Part shown: positions 1 through 8,871 of the stretch, in pieces
How the letters are laid out: every line of letters begins with the position of its first letter
Numbering within the stretch: the first letter of the stretch is position 1
Assembly: GCA_028875055.1 (NCBI GenBank)
Contig: JAPPGG010000034.1
Coordinates: 50,001-114,000, forward strand
DNA length: 64,000 nt
Origin: Chloroflexota bacterium
GTDB lineage: Bacteria > Chloroflexota > Dehalococcoidia > Lucifugimonadales > UBA3495
Direction: 5' to 3'
The notes under the pieces: model-generated
What the model was told of the DNA's origin: nothing
Seen by the model: only the letters and a program-made list of their open reading frames with translations
Databases searched by the model: none
Position numbers and translations under genes: made by a program

Positions 1-353
1 CCATTCGAATCATCGGGGAGGTCACCGAAGAGCGCCTGGACATTCTCCGGGAGTGCGACTGGATTGTTCTCGAAGAAGTGCGTCGGGCGGGCCTTTACGA
101 AGACATTTGGCAGAGCTTTGCCGTATTGAGCGACAGCCGCACGGTGGGTGTCATGGGCGACTATCGGACCTACGGCTATGTTTGCGCCATCCGGGCAGTG
201 GACAGCAGCGATGCCATGACAGCTGACTGGGTCCGGTTGCCCTACGATGTTCTGGCGCGAATTTCAGGCAGAATCGTAAACGAGGTTTCTGGCGTCAATC
301 GTGTGGTCTATGACATCACCAGCAAACCCCCCGGCACCATAGAATGGGAGTGA
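1..353 (+). CDS. guaA: GMP synthase (glutamine-hydrolysing), C-terminal part
   Basis: Only the last part of the gene lies in the window; the frame is open from base 3 and stops at TGA 351-353. The visible residues ([15 protein letters not shown], then AAGLY-type [16 protein letters not shown], ending in the [10 protein letters not shown] tail) match the C-terminal dimerisation domain of GuaA, which finishes with this conserved tail in nearly all bacteria. GuaA converts XMP to GMP with ATP and glutamine in the cytoplasm. The synthetase P-loop and the glutaminase domain lie outside the window. It sits about 100 bases upstream of purD, so it is probably part of the same purine operon. The family call is very secure; the gene start cannot be seen. 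Confidence 0.95.
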   Translation, partial: IRIIGEVTEERLDILRECDWIVLEEVRRAGLYEDIWQSFAVLSDSRTVGVMGDYRTYGYVCAIRAVDSSDAMTADWVRLPYDVLARISGRIVNEVSGVNRVVYDITSKPPGTIEWE

Positions 354-459
354 TTCCTCATCCGCGTCAACCGGAACCAGGCGCCTTGTCCCCTGTTTCG
401 GCCTTGACTTCATTTGAGCTTATGTCTAGCAAATCGACCAGCCCCGGAGATATGGTACC

Positions 460-1779
460 GTGAGGGTCCTCGTTGTTGGCTCCGGGGCCAGGGAACACGC
501 CCTTTGCTGGCGATTGAAACTGAGTCCCCACGTCACTGATATCTGGGCAGCCGCCGGGAACTCGGGCACAGCCCGGATTGCCGACAATGTTCCGGTATCT
601 CCGGAAGATGTGGACGGCCTGGCCAACCTGGCCAGCCAGTTGAAGGCGGACCTGGTAGTTGTTGGTCCGGAACAGCCCCTGGTGGATGGGCTGGTGGACC
701 GCCTGGGCGGAATGGCTATTCCCGCCTTTGGCCCTTCCACCAGCGCCGCCCAGCTGGAGGCCAGCAAGAGTTTTGCCCGGCAGGTTATGACCGACGCCGG
801 GGTGCAGGGCCCTGACTACAGAGTTTTCAGGGACAGCTCGGCCGCGCTGGAATTTGTCGAGAATCACTCCTCCCCGGTCGTCATTAAGGCCGATGGCCTG
901 GCTGCCGGAAAGGGGGTGGCCCTGTGTTCCGGACCCGAGGAAGCAGTCCTGGCGGTCAAGGGTTGCATGGAGGACCGCATTTTCGGTACGGCGGGCGATA
1001 CCATAGTTGTAGAAGAGTGGCTGCAGGGCACGGAAGTAAGCGTTTTCGCCTTCTGCGACGGGGAACGACTTTCTGCACCGGTGGCGGCCTGCGACTACAA
1101 GCAGGTGGGTGACGGCGACCAGGGTCCAAATACCGGCGGCATGGGCAGTTTCGCTCCACCGCCATTCTGGAACGCTGCCCTCTCGGAGCAGATCTGCCGC
1201 ACGATCCTGGAACCCACCGTCGCCCGGATGGCCGAAATTGGTTGCCCTTACAAGGGAATGCTGTACGCCGGACTGATGGTGACCGGGGACGGCCCGAAGG
1301 TGCTAGAGTTCAATTGCCGGTTCGGAGACCCGGAAACCCAGGTAATTCTACCCTTGCTGGATAGTGACCCGGTGGAAGTTATGCAGGCCTGCATCTCCGG
1401 CAACCTGGCTCAGACGCCGGTTTCCTGGGGTGATCAGGCTCACGTTGGTGTGGTTATGGTCTCCGGCGGTTACCCCGGCGCCTATGAGACTGGGAAGGAA
1501 ATTACCGGGCTCGAGGCCCTCTGCCAGTCCACTGAAATGGCCGGACCTGCCGCCGATCACCTGATTTTTCATGCCGGCGCGGCCCATGTGACCGACGAAT
1601 CGGGTGTCACCAGGACCATGACCTCCGGGGGCCGGGTGTTGACTGTGGTCGGACGCGGTCAGTCCATTGAAGAAGCGCGAGTAGCGGCCTACCGGAGGGT
1701 TGAGCAAATCCACTTTGAGGACGCCCACTACAGGCTGGACATTGGCGACCTTTCCTCGGGCAGCCGGAGTGGACTATGA
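460..1779 (+). CDS. purD: Phosphoribosylamine-glycine ligase
   Basis: PurD makes GAR from phosphoribosylamine, glycine and ATP, the second step of purine synthesis. The 439 residues are the usual length. The N-terminus MRVLVVGSGAREHAL is the family hallmark, followed by the ATP-grasp region (KADGLAAGKGVALC near residue 147) and the signature FNCRFGDPETQ near residue 286. The GTG start at 460 is chosen because GGAGA lies nine bases upstream and the residues after it match the family start exactly. Its TGA stop overlaps the next ATG by four bases (ATGA), so the following unknown gene is translationally coupled. No unusual residues were noticed. Confidence 0.97.
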   Translation: MRVLVVGSGAREHALCWRLKLSPHVTDIWAAAGNSGTARIADNVPVSPEDVDGLANLASQLKADLVVVGPEQPLVDGLVDRLGGMAIPAFGPSTSAAQLEASKSFARQVMTDAGVQGPDYRVFRDSSAALEFVENHSSPVVIKADGLAAGKGVALCSGPEEAVLAVKGCMEDRIFGTAGDTIVVEEWLQGTEVSVFAFCDGERLSAPVAACDYKQVGDGDQGPNTGGMGSFAPPPFWNAALSEQICRTILEPTVARMAEIGCPYKGMLYAGLMVTGDGPKVLEFNCRFGDPETQVILPLLDSDPVEVMQACISGNLAQTPVSWGDQAHVGVVMVSGGYPGAYETGKEITGLEALCQSTEMAGPAADHLIFHAGAAHVTDESGVTRTMTSGGRVLTVVGRGQSIEEARVAAYRRVEQIHFEDAHYRLDIGDLSSGSRSGL

Positions 1780-2417
1780 GCCCCTTATCACCTCCCGTGG
1801 ACCGCTTCGAGTTGGCCCAGGCCTACCGGGAAACCGCCCAGACCGGTGTCCTGGCAAATTACTGGAAACGCCGCTGGCAAAGGTCGCAGGAAATGGAGCA
1901 GTGGCTGCAGCAAGAGGCCCTGCCGGCGCTGACCGAGCGGCAGGTCAGGACTCTCTACCGAGCGTCAGGCGGTTCGAGGATCAGCGAGTTTTCCGCCAAT
2001 TCCCTGGCCGACATTTCTGATACCATAGATTTCCTGCTTTTCGATACGATTACACTGGAGGCCCGCTTCAACGAATGCGCATCGGAGGCGGGGGCATATT
2101 ACCTGGCCGGGGCCGGCAAGGAGTTCATTTCTTACCTGCTTTGCCTGCGCCAGCCGGACTTGCTGGCGGTCTGGAATACCTCCGCCGAAAGAGCCCTTCG
2201 CCGTCTCGGCAGATATCCCGGGAGCATGGGCAAGGGCCACCTGGGTCTCCGGTATATGGACCTGCTGGAGGCGACGAACCGCCTTCGTCCCGAGTACGGG
2301 CTGGCGGACTTTCGTGAAGTGGACGAGTTCTGCTACTTCGTTAATCGAAGAGCCCAGGCGGAGAGCCGGAATGCGCCGGGGAATTCCCAAAAGCGCAGCA
2401 AAAACGCACAGAGTTAA
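1776..2417 (+). CDS. Uncharacterised protein coupled to purD
   Basis: This 213-residue protein is not recognised. It starts at the ATG that overlaps the purD stop (ATGA), so it is almost certainly translated with purD. It is soluble, with no signal peptide or membrane segment. The first 60 residues are rich in Trp, Arg and Gln (YWKRRWQRSQEMEQWLQQE) and probably helical. The middle holds the segment PDLLAVWNTSAERALRRLG, loosely like the 'lives in a WN/WD box' segments seen in DNA-glycosylase-like or McrB N-terminal modules; that likeness is only an impression. The C-terminus is a basic, polar tail (SQKRSKNAQS). Position between purD and purE suggests a purine or nucleic-acid link, but no function is claimed. 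Confidence 0.7.
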   Translation: MSPLSPPVDRFELAQAYRETAQTGVLANYWKRRWQRSQEMEQWLQQEALPALTERQVRTLYRASGGSRISEFSANSLADISDTIDFLLFDTITLEARFNECASEAGAYYLAGAGKEFISYLLCLRQPDLLAVWNTSAERALRRLGRYPGSMGKGHLGLRYMDLLEATNRLRPEYGLADFREVDEFCYFVNRRAQAESRNAPGNSQKRSKNAQS

Positions 2418-2433
2418 GGAGAGCGTGGAACCG

Positions 2434-2928
2434 ATGGCCTGGCAGGATGAGTTGCTGTCCCTGAGAGGCGAAGTTGAGACTGCTTTGACCCGGATTTTGG
2501 GAGAACCCGTCGAAGAGGGTGACGACGTCATTCGTGATCGGGCCGAACTTTATCAGTTGGCCAGCGCCCTTCAGATTGCCCAAATGCTGTTGGATATGAA
2601 TGAAATCGTACTCAGCGGCACCGGTAGGGTGGAATCCACTTCCCTGATGGAATACTATGATGAGGACGATGGCTTCTTCGAAATGGAGGACCTCAGGGAC
2701 GGGGAGGACCAGGAGGACGATGAGGACGACCCGGAAGAGGGAGAAGAACTGAGACTCACCCTTTTCTGGGAGGACTCCACGGAATGCGCCGTTGACGTAG
2801 AGCTGGGCAAGTCCGAGGGCCGCATCTATCTGCTGGTCAACGGTGAGGAAGTCCGGCAGCAGCGGGAGGTCCTGGAAACCGCCGTCCTCGATGCATTCAG
2901 GAAAGAGATGAACCTCCTGGCAAGCTAG
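2434..2928 (+). CDS. Uncharacterised acidic protein in the purine operon
   Basis: This gene encodes 164 residues that I do not recognise. The ATG at 2434 is preferred over upstream in-frame codons because AAGGAGAG lies about ten bases before it, just after the stop of the preceding gene. The N-terminal 60 residues look helical (ELYQLASALQIAQMLLDMNE). A very acidic stretch follows near residues 75-105 (runs such as DGEDQEDDEDDPEEGEE), then a basic/hydrophobic alternating C-terminal segment (RIYLLVNGEEVRQQREVLE) that may form a small beta-rich domain. No signal peptide or membrane helix is seen. It sits 26 bases before purE and probably belongs to the purine operon. Confidence 0.7.
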   Translation: MAWQDELLSLRGEVETALTRILGEPVEEGDDVIRDRAELYQLASALQIAQMLLDMNEIVLSGTGRVESTSLMEYYDEDDGFFEMEDLRDGEDQEDDEDDPEEGEELRLTLFWEDSTECAVDVELGKSEGRIYLLVNGEEVRQQREVLETAVLDAFRKEMNLLAS

Positions 2929-2954
2929 CAAATTTTAGAGAAAGGACAAAGACA

Positions 2955-3413
2955 GTGCCACTAGTAGGAGTAGTAATGGGCAGCGCTTCCGACGAGCCCG
3001 TCGTGAAGGAGACGCTGGAAGTTCTCGAGCAAATGCAGGTTGACTATGAGGTAAGGGTCATGTCGGCCCACCGCACCCCTGAAAGAGTGCAGGAGTATGC
3101 CACCACCGCAAGGGAGAGAGGCATTGAGGTACTGATCTCCGCCGCCGGTGGCTCCGCCGCCCTGGGCGGGGTTCTGGCATCGTGGTGCACTCTGCCCGTT
3201 ATCGGAATCCCCCTGGCCTCCAGCGAGCTCAACGGCTGGGACTCGTTGCTGGCTACTTCCCAGATGCCTCCGGGCATTCCGGTGGCCTGCATGGCCGTCG
3301 GTGGCTGGGGCGCCCGCAATGCCGCCTTCTTCGCGGCTGAAATCCTCGGCCTGCGCCACGAGCATATCCGGGAAGCTTACGAGAATTACCGGAAGCAGCT
3401 TCGGGAGCGTTAG
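2955..3413 (+). CDS. purE: N5-carboxyaminoimidazole ribonucleotide mutase
   Basis: PurE (class I) moves the carboxyl group of N5-CAIR to give CAIR in purine synthesis. The 152 residues carry all family motifs in order: GSASDEPV near residue 9, the SAHRTPERV active-site loop near 37, SAAGGSAALGGVLA, PVIGIPLASSELNGWDSLL, and QMPPGIPVACMAVGGWGARN. The GTG start at 2955 follows AGAAAGGA by about nine bases. No PurK, the usual ATP-dependent partner that makes N5-CAIR, is seen in the window. The gene ends one base before the GTG of the HAD phosphatase, showing tight coupling. Confidence 0.97.
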   Translation: MPLVGVVMGSASDEPVVKETLEVLEQMQVDYEVRVMSAHRTPERVQEYATTARERGIEVLISAAGGSAALGGVLASWCTLPVIGIPLASSELNGWDSLLATSQMPPGIPVACMAVGGWGARNAAFFAAEILGLRHEHIREAYENYRKQLRER

Positions 3414-3414
3414 G

Positions 3415-4071
3415 GTGATTCCGGCAATACTCACCGACTTTGACGACACTGCCGCGGTACAGAATGTTGCGGAGATGCTCCTGCATAAGTTCGGCGACGA
3501 TTCGTGGCAGGATGTCAGGGAGAGGTTTCGCGGGGGTGAGCTTACGCTGAAGGAGTATCAGGAAATTACCTTCAGCAACATCCAGGCCGACCGGGCGACA
3601 ATGCAGGAATACGTGAAGAATAACGCAGTCCTGCGCCCGCACTTCACCGAACTCTGGGAGTATTGCAAGGAACTGAACAGCCCCATGGCCATTGTCAGCC
3701 TGGGTCTGGATTTCTACATCCAGGCCCTGCTGGAGAAGGAGGGTGCCGCGGATGTGCCCACCTACTGCGTAAACACCAGGTTCACCCCGGATGGTATCGC
3801 CTACTACTACCACCATACCTATCCTGGAGAGGCGGAGCGGGGCAACTCAAAGGGCCTGATTGTGGACCGGTATCGGCAACTGGGCTACCACGTAATTTAT
3901 GTGGGTGACGGCCGCTCCGATTTCGAGGGAGCGGAAAGGGCCGATACGGTTTTCGCCCACAGCTTCCTGGCCGAAGAATGCCAGCGGCAGGGGGTTTCGT
4001 TTCGCCCCTTCACCGACTTTGGCGATGTTATGGAAACCACCAGGGAACTGCTGGGCCTGACCGGAACCTGA
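3415..4071 (+). CDS. HAD-family phosphatase, MtnX-like
   Basis: A 218-residue HAD hydrolase. The nucleophile motif is TDFDDTAA at residues 7-14, the distal motif is YVGDGRSDFEGA near residue 165, and there is a small helical cap between them, the plan of the HAD-IB group that includes phosphoserine phosphatase and MtnX (the 2-hydroxy-3-keto-5-methylthiopentenyl-1-phosphate phosphatase). The GTG start at 3415 lies one base after the purE stop; longer in-frame starts would overlap purE heavily and are rejected. Its substrate cannot be read from sequence. The methionine-salvage role of MtnX has no support here because no other mtn gene is near; the purE-purB setting hints at a nucleotide-type phosphate ester. 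Confidence 0.85.
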   Translation: MIPAILTDFDDTAAVQNVAEMLLHKFGDDSWQDVRERFRGGELTLKEYQEITFSNIQADRATMQEYVKNNAVLRPHFTELWEYCKELNSPMAIVSLGLDFYIQALLEKEGAADVPTYCVNTRFTPDGIAYYYHHTYPGEAERGNSKGLIVDRYRQLGYHVIYVGDGRSDFEGAERADTVFAHSFLAEECQRQGVSFRPFTDFGDVMETTRELLGLTGT

Positions 4072-4138
4072 CCTGATTGCCAGGGCTGGCCACGATGGCC
4101 CTCAACGACGCCACAAGGAGACACCCGGAGGAATCTGA

Positions 4139-5455
4139 TTGATTGACCGATATTCGCGACCGGCAATGAAAAAGGTCTGGTCGGACGAAAACAAATACCA
4201 GAAATGGCTGGACGTGGAACTGGCCGTGGCGGAAGCCTGGACCGAAGAAGGCGTCATTCCTCTGGAAGATATGGAACGGCTTCGCCCGGTACGTTACAAC
4301 CACCAGAGGATGATGGAACTCTTCGAGACCACGCGCCATGACGTGACCGCCTTTCTTTCTTCCATCACCGAAGGCATAGGCCCGGAGGGCCGGTGGCTAC
4401 ACCTTGGCATGACTTCCTCGGACATGCTGGACACGGCCCAAAGCCTGCAGATGGTGGAGGCCGGTCAACTGCTGCAACAGGAACTGGCCCAGGCCATCCA
4501 GGTCCTGGAGCATCAGGCGGTCGCCTACAAGGACACCATCATGATGGGCCGTACCCATGGTGTCCACGCGGAGCCCATGACATTCGGCCTGAAGCTGGCC
4601 CTCTGGCGCGAGGAATTGAAGCGACAGCAGGAACGTCTGGTTGCCGCCTGTGAGAGCATCAGGGTGGGAAAGATTTCCGGCGCGGTCGGCACCCATGCCA
4701 CTATCCAGCCCTCGGTGGAAGAGAAGGTTTGCCTGCGCCTTGGCCTGGAAGTCGCTCCCGTTTCCAATCAGGTGATCCAGCGCGACCGGTACGCCCACTT
4801 TCTGAGTACCCTGGCCCTTATTGCGGCCTCGCTGGAAAAGTTCGCCACGGAAGTCCGGACGCTGCAGCGAACCGAACTCCACGAGGTGGAGGAACCGTTC
4901 GGGCAGGGGCAGACTGGATCATCCTCTATGCCCCACAAGCGCAACCCTGAACTGGCGGAGCGGATCTGCGGGCTGGCCCGGCTGATCCGGGGCAACAGCA
5001 TCACCGCGCTGGAGAACGTCGCCCTCTGGGGTGAACGCGACATCAGCCACTCGTCGGCCGAGCGCATTATCCTGCCGGATTCCTGCCTGGCCCTGGACTA
5101 TATGCTGTCGATTTTTACCCGTATCGTTAAGGATTTGCGGGTCAATGCCGACAGAATGTGGGAAAACGTGGAAAGCAGCCGCGGGCTGGTGTTCAGTCAG
5201 CGGGTACTGCTGGCCCTGGTGGACAAGGGAATGGGGCGTGAAGATGCCTACAAGGTAGTTCAGCGCAACGCCATGCGCAGCTGGGACACCGGCGCCGACT
5301 TTCGCGATTTGCTGCGGGCGGATGACGAGGCGCGGGACTGCCTTCCCGGCAGCCAGCTCGAGGAACTGTTTGACTACGGTTACTACACCCGTTACGTGGA
5401 CGAGACTTTCCAACGCATCGGGTTGCTACCGGCGGAGGTTCCTGCAGGAGCATAG
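4139..5455 (+). CDS. purB: Adenylosuccinate lyase
   Basis: PurB cleaves SAICAR and adenylosuccinate, releasing fumarate. The 438 residues are typical of the shorter (Bacillus/Thermotoga-like) form. The N-terminus [17 protein letters not shown] is diagnostic, [14 protein letters not shown] near residue 137 holds the active-site His, and the fumarase/ASL signature [13 protein letters not shown] is near residue 260. The TTG at 4139 is used because GGAGG at 4127-4131 is seven bases upstream and translation from it begins exactly where the family begins. It is 67 bases after the HAD phosphatase and probably in the same transcript. Confidence 0.97.
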   Translation: MIDRYSRPAMKKVWSDENKYQKWLDVELAVAEAWTEEGVIPLEDMERLRPVRYNHQRMMELFETTRHDVTAFLSSITEGIGPEGRWLHLGMTSSDMLDTAQSLQMVEAGQLLQQELAQAIQVLEHQAVAYKDTIMMGRTHGVHAEPMTFGLKLALWREELKRQQERLVAACESIRVGKISGAVGTHATIQPSVEEKVCLRLGLEVAPVSNQVIQRDRYAHFLSTLALIAASLEKFATEVRTLQRTELHEVEEPFGQGQTGSSSMPHKRNPELAERICGLARLIRGNSITALENVALWGERDISHSSAERIILPDSCLALDYMLSIFTRIVKDLRVNADRMWENVESSRGLVFSQRVLLALVDKGMGREDAYKVVQRNAMRSWDTGADFRDLLRADDEARDCLPGSQLEELFDYGYYTRYVDETFQRIGLLPAEVPAGA

Positions 5456-5599
5456 CAGGCTGACGGTCCCAGGAATCCGGGCAAAGGCGTTCTGCCCGGT
5501 GGCCACCCATGCCTCTTCGCGAATAACCAGCGGACCAACTGAGACGCCAAATATAGTTTTTCTTGTGGACAACACAATACTAGATTGCAGGGTTTAAGT

Positions 5600-6496
5600 A
5601 TGCTGATCGAAACAGGACTCCCAAACCAACTACATCGCGGCAAGGTACGAGACACCTATGCCATCAATGACGACCTCCTCCTTATGGTCGCCACCGACCG
5701 GATCTCTGCCTTCGACGTGGTGCTTCCCACGGGAATTCCGGAAAAGGGCAAGGTTCTGAACCGTATATCCAGTTTCTGGTTCGACAAGACCGCCCACATC
5801 GTGCCCAATCACCTGATTGCGCTCGCCGATTCCGGTGACGCCCCTGCCCTGCTGGCAGGCAACCCCGACCTGGCCGGAATCTCCGGGGAGCTGGCCAGCC
5901 AGGCAATGATAGTCAAGCGGGCGCAGCGCATTGACATGGAATGCATCGTCCGGGGCTACATCACCGGCTCCGCCTGGTCGGAATACCGGCGGCAGGGCAC
6001 CGTTTCCGGCAAGCCCATGCCCGAGGGGCTGGTTGAGGGCACGGAATTTCCCGAACCCCTGTTTACGCCCACTACCAAGGCCGAAGAGGGGCACGACCAG
6101 AATATGTCCGACGAGGAAGTCGTGGACATGGTTGGCGCCGAAATGGCCAGGAAGCTGGAAGAAGTCAGCAAAGCCGTTTACAAGTACGCTCACGACTACG
6201 CCCGGGAGCACGGCATCATCCTGGCCGACACCAAGATGGAATTCGGAACCCTGGACGGAGAATTGATCCTGATTGACGAATTGCTGACTCCCGATTCCAG
6301 CCGGTTCTGGGATATGGAAGGTTACGGTCCCGGGAAGTCCCAGCCCAACTTCGACAAGCAGTTCGTTCGAGACTGGCTGGTGGAACAGGGATGGGACCAG
6401 GAACCTCCCGCCCCCGAACTGCCTGAGGACGTTGTATCACTAACTACCGAGAGGTACAAGGAAGCATATCGCAGGCTGACTGGAACGGAACTGTAG
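5600..6496 (+). CDS. purC: SAICAR synthase
   Basis: PurC joins aspartate to CAIR using ATP. The 298 residues are the longer form of the enzyme. Motifs seen: HRGKVRDTYAI near the start, ATDRISAFDVVLP, the signature ECIVRGYITGSAWSEY near residue 115, FTPTTKAEEGHDQN, LADTKMEFG and LIDELLTPDSSRFW. The ATG at 5600 is preferred to the in-frame TTG at 5585 because it begins MLIETGLPNQLHRGK, a usual PurC start. Only a weak GCAGGG precedes it. The 144 bases between purB and purC contain no gene; an AT-rich stretch there may hold a secondary promoter, but no convincing boxes were found. Confidence 0.97.
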   Translation: MLIETGLPNQLHRGKVRDTYAINDDLLLMVATDRISAFDVVLPTGIPEKGKVLNRISSFWFDKTAHIVPNHLIALADSGDAPALLAGNPDLAGISGELASQAMIVKRAQRIDMECIVRGYITGSAWSEYRRQGTVSGKPMPEGLVEGTEFPEPLFTPTTKAEEGHDQNMSDEEVVDMVGAEMARKLEEVSKAVYKYAHDYAREHGIILADTKMEFGTLDGELILIDELLTPDSSRFWDMEGYGPGKSQPNFDKQFVRDWLVEQGWDQEPPAPELPEDVVSLTTERYKEAYRRLTGTEL

Positions 6497-6535
6497 GGAG
6501 AAATCGGGCAGTCCCAACCAACCGGAGGTTTCAAA

Positions 6536-7198
6536 TTGCCAGTATCACGGCGCCGGCGGCGAAGGTCAGCCCAGCGTGGCCGCCAGGCGGAAATGGCCAT
6601 CAACCCATCCCGCCCCAAGACCAACTATTGGTACATTGGTGCTTCCGCGATCATTGCGTTTCTTGTAATTGCGGGATTCGTGGTTGGCGGCATCAGTTTC
6701 AGGGGCTCTGAGGACGGCGTTGGTACCAGCGACGAGTACGTGGAAGGCGTGGGCGAACAGCATCCCATTATGCCAACCCGCATCCACGTATCCGAGGACC
6801 AGTCAGTGGAATACAGCACCACACCGCCCACTTCGGGCGATCACTGGGACTGGTGGGCCCGCTGCGGATTCTACGAGGACGGCTTGCCCGACGAACGCGT
6901 TGTCCACAACCTGGAACACGGGAACATTATTGTTAGTTACAACCTCCAGGACGGCCCCGCCCTGGAACAGCTGAAGAATTTCATGGACAACTTTGAACTC
7001 GCTCCCTCCTGGGCGGTCACCCGATTCTACGACGAAATCCCGGAGGGTACGATCGCTCTGTCGGCATGGGGGGTGCTGGACACAATGCAGAGCGTTGACG
7101 AAGACCGGATCGAGGAATTCTTCCGTACCTACGCCGGCACTCTCGGTCCGGAGTTTCCCAACGGGGCGCCCTGCACCACCAGCGGCGTGATGGAATAG
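6536..7198 (+). CDS. DUF3105 family membrane-anchored protein
   Basis: A 220-residue protein with a short basic cytoplasmic start (RRRRRR), one hydrophobic helix at about residues 32-53 (YIGASAIIAFLVIAGFVVGG), and an outside domain. The outside domain has the DUF3105 features TPPTSGDHWDWWARCGFY near residue 100 and VVHNLEHGNIIVSY near residue 122, with conserved His and Trp residues that could bind a metal. The family's function is unknown. The TTG at 6536 is chosen because GGAGG at 6524-6528 lies seven bases before it. It lies between purC and purS; since a membrane protein has no obvious purine role, shared transcription may be incidental. Confidence 0.85.
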   Translation: MPVSRRRRRRSAQRGRQAEMAINPSRPKTNYWYIGASAIIAFLVIAGFVVGGISFRGSEDGVGTSDEYVEGVGEQHPIMPTRIHVSEDQSVEYSTTPPTSGDHWDWWARCGFYEDGLPDERVVHNLEHGNIIVSYNLQDGPALEQLKNFMDNFELAPSWAVTRFYDEIPEGTIALSAWGVLDTMQSVDEDRIEEFFRTYAGTLGPEFPNGAPCTTSGVME

Positions 7199-7214
7199 CG
7201 GGCAGGCTCCTGTC

Positions 7215-7469
7215 ATGTATCTGGCCAGGGTTTATGTCACACTGAAGCCCACAGTCAACGACCCCCAGGGAATAACCGTGCTGGGGGGACTGAAGAGCCT
7301 GGGGTTTGAAACCGTCACCGAGGTTCGGGTAGGCAAGTTTCTGGAAATCCGCCTCAACGAGGCCGACAGGAAACGCGCCGAGTCTGAAGCAAAGGAAATG
7401 TGCGATAGACTCCTGGCCAACCCGGTAATTGAACAATACTCGGTGGAACTGGTCGATCTGACCGAATAG
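7215..7469 (+). CDS. purS: FGAM synthase subunit PurS
   Basis: PurS is the small (84-residue) subunit of the three-part FGAM synthase PurS-PurQ-PurL, which makes FGAM from FGAR, glutamine and ATP. The sequence shows the family pattern: LARVYVTLKPTVNDPQG at the start, GLKSLGFETVTEVRVGKF in the middle, and NPVIEQYSVEL at the end. PurS proteins bridge PurQ and PurL and have no active site of their own. In most genomes purQ and purL follow directly; here the operon ends with purS and a terminator, so its partners must be elsewhere in the genome. Confidence 0.93.
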   Translation: MYLARVYVTLKPTVNDPQGITVLGGLKSLGFETVTEVRVGKFLEIRLNEADRKRAESEAKEMCDRLLANPVIEQYSVELVDLTE

Positions 7470-7551
7470 AATTACGCGCCGCGCGCCCGCCCCTTCGTGG
7501 GCATGGGCCAGGTGCGAAGGCGGTCAACAAATCTCAAAACCGGGAATCGTG

Positions 7552-7578
7552 CAAGGGCAGCCGCAATGGCTGCCCTTG
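7552..7578 (+). terminator. Hairpin terminator after purS
   Basis: An 11-base perfect stem (CAAGGGCAGCC/GGCTGCCCTTG) with a five-base loop lies 82 bases after the purS stop. The tail is only moderately T-rich. It likely ends the purine operon. Confidence 0.7.
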
Positions 7579-7639
7579 TTGCATTTGGGTATTCGGTCTT
7601 GCCGGACAGCAGTCTCTCGCCCCCTTTATGTTGGCTATA

Positions 7640-7668
7640 TTGACAATGTGTAGCCGTTTTGTTGCAAT
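7640..7668 (+). promoter_or_regulatory. Sigma70-type promoter for the Asp-box propeller gene
   Basis: TTGACA at 7640-7645, a 17-base gap, then TGCAAT at 7663-7668 (four of six matches). It lies 46 bases before the GTG start of the next gene and after the purS terminator. Confidence 0.5.
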
Positions 7669-7714
7669 AACCCCGAATGCCATTCTCCACAAATTGCACT
7701 AAGGAGATGTTTCC

Positions 7715-8710
7715 GTGACAACCGAAAAAAATGAAACCTACGTATATGTGGGCGCCGAAAGCAGCGGCCTCTACCGGCTATCTCCGGGTTCCGACACCTG
7801 GGAGGAGTTGACTAACGGCCTGCCGGAAAACCCCATCGTGCCGGGCGTCGCCATCCATCCCAGCAACCCTTCCATCATATTCGCCGGCACCCAGAACGGG
7901 CCCTACCGCAGCACGGACCGGGGCGACCACTGGGAGCGCCTGGACTATCCATCGCTGGCGCCGCCGGTCTGGACCTTCCTCTTCCGGCCTCGGGACCCAC
8001 AGGTGATCTACGCAGGCACCGCCCCCGGTGAGCTTTACCGCAGCACCAACAGCGGGGATTCCTGGACCAAGCTGAATCTCCCCATGGGTTCCAATGAAGT
8101 AACCATGGCCTTCCCCACCAGGGTTATCGGCCTGACCGCCGACCCCACCTTCCCCGATGAAATGTACGCTGCCCTGGAGGTAGCCGGGGTAATGCGTTCC
8201 GCCGATGGCGGGGATACCTGGGATGAAATTACCGGTTCCCTGGCCTCCAGCGAAGACACCCTGGACCTGCACGGCGTCCAGTGTACCGCCGCCTCGCCCC
8301 ATACGGTGTTCATTACCACCAGGGTGGGCCCCTTTATCGGTCCGGACCGCGGCAGCGAGTGGATTCCCATAGACTTTGGCCAGTTTTCGGAGATCACCTA
8401 CACCCGGGATCTGTATGCCGCCCCTCACGAACCGAACATGCTGTATGTTTCCATCGGCGCGGCAGCCCGCAGCGGACAGGGGGCCCTGTTCCGCAGCCGC
8501 GATCTCTTCAAGACTTTCGAGCCGGTCGGCGCCGGTGTTGCGGCCAACAGCACCATGATGGCCGTACGCGTCAATCCCAGGCAGCCTTCCCACGTCTTCT
8601 GCGCCGCCCGCGATGGCCAGGTATTTGGCTCAATGGACGACGGCAAGACCTGGAGCAGCTACGACCTCCCCGAAAAGGCCAGGGAGGTTCGGGGGCTGGC
8701 CGTAGGCTAG
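7715..8710 (+). CDS. Asp-box (BNR/sortilin-like) beta-propeller protein
   Basis: A 331-residue protein built almost wholly of Asp-box repeats (S-x-D-x-G-x-x-W): STDRGDHWERL near residue 66, STNSGDSWTKL near 110, SADGGDTWDEI near 164, and SMDDGKTWSSY near 310, with less perfect copies between. Such repeats form five- to seven-bladed propellers, as in sialidases, sortilin and the photosystem II factor Ycf48. No sialidase catalytic residues can be assigned, and no signal peptide is present, so it is probably a cytoplasmic binding or scaffold protein. The GTG at 7715 follows AAGGAGATG by six bases. The gene is transcribed alone and faces the redox operon across a shared terminator. Confidence 0.85.
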   Translation: MTTEKNETYVYVGAESSGLYRLSPGSDTWEELTNGLPENPIVPGVAIHPSNPSIIFAGTQNGPYRSTDRGDHWERLDYPSLAPPVWTFLFRPRDPQVIYAGTAPGELYRSTNSGDSWTKLNLPMGSNEVTMAFPTRVIGLTADPTFPDEMYAALEVAGVMRSADGGDTWDEITGSLASSEDTLDLHGVQCTAASPHTVFITTRVGPFIGPDRGSEWIPIDFGQFSEITYTRDLYAAPHEPNMLYVSIGAAARSGQGALFRSRDLFKTFEPVGAGVAANSTMMAVRVNPRQPSHVFCAARDGQVFGSMDDGKTWSSYDLPEKAREVRGLAVG

Positions 8711-8810
8711 GCGCGGCTGTCAGCAATCCTGTTGCGCTTGCCCTTTGACTCGATCGGAAGGCGGGGCAGGGCGCAAGTCAACGTCAACCAGATTCAAAGA
8801 CAAAAGCGAA

Positions 8811-8839
8811 GGAGCCACCGTCCATGGGATGGTGGCTCC
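8811..8839. terminator. Bidirectional terminator
   Basis: GGAGCCACC at 8811-8819 pairs with GGTGGCTCC at 8831-8839; inside, TCC and GGA extend the stem to about 13 pairs with a three-base loop. On the minus strand the tail is TTCGCTTTTGTC. It lies between two converging genes. Confidence 0.85.
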
Positions 8840-8871
8840 CGTCTTTACCCCAGCATAGGCGCGCGTTCCCT

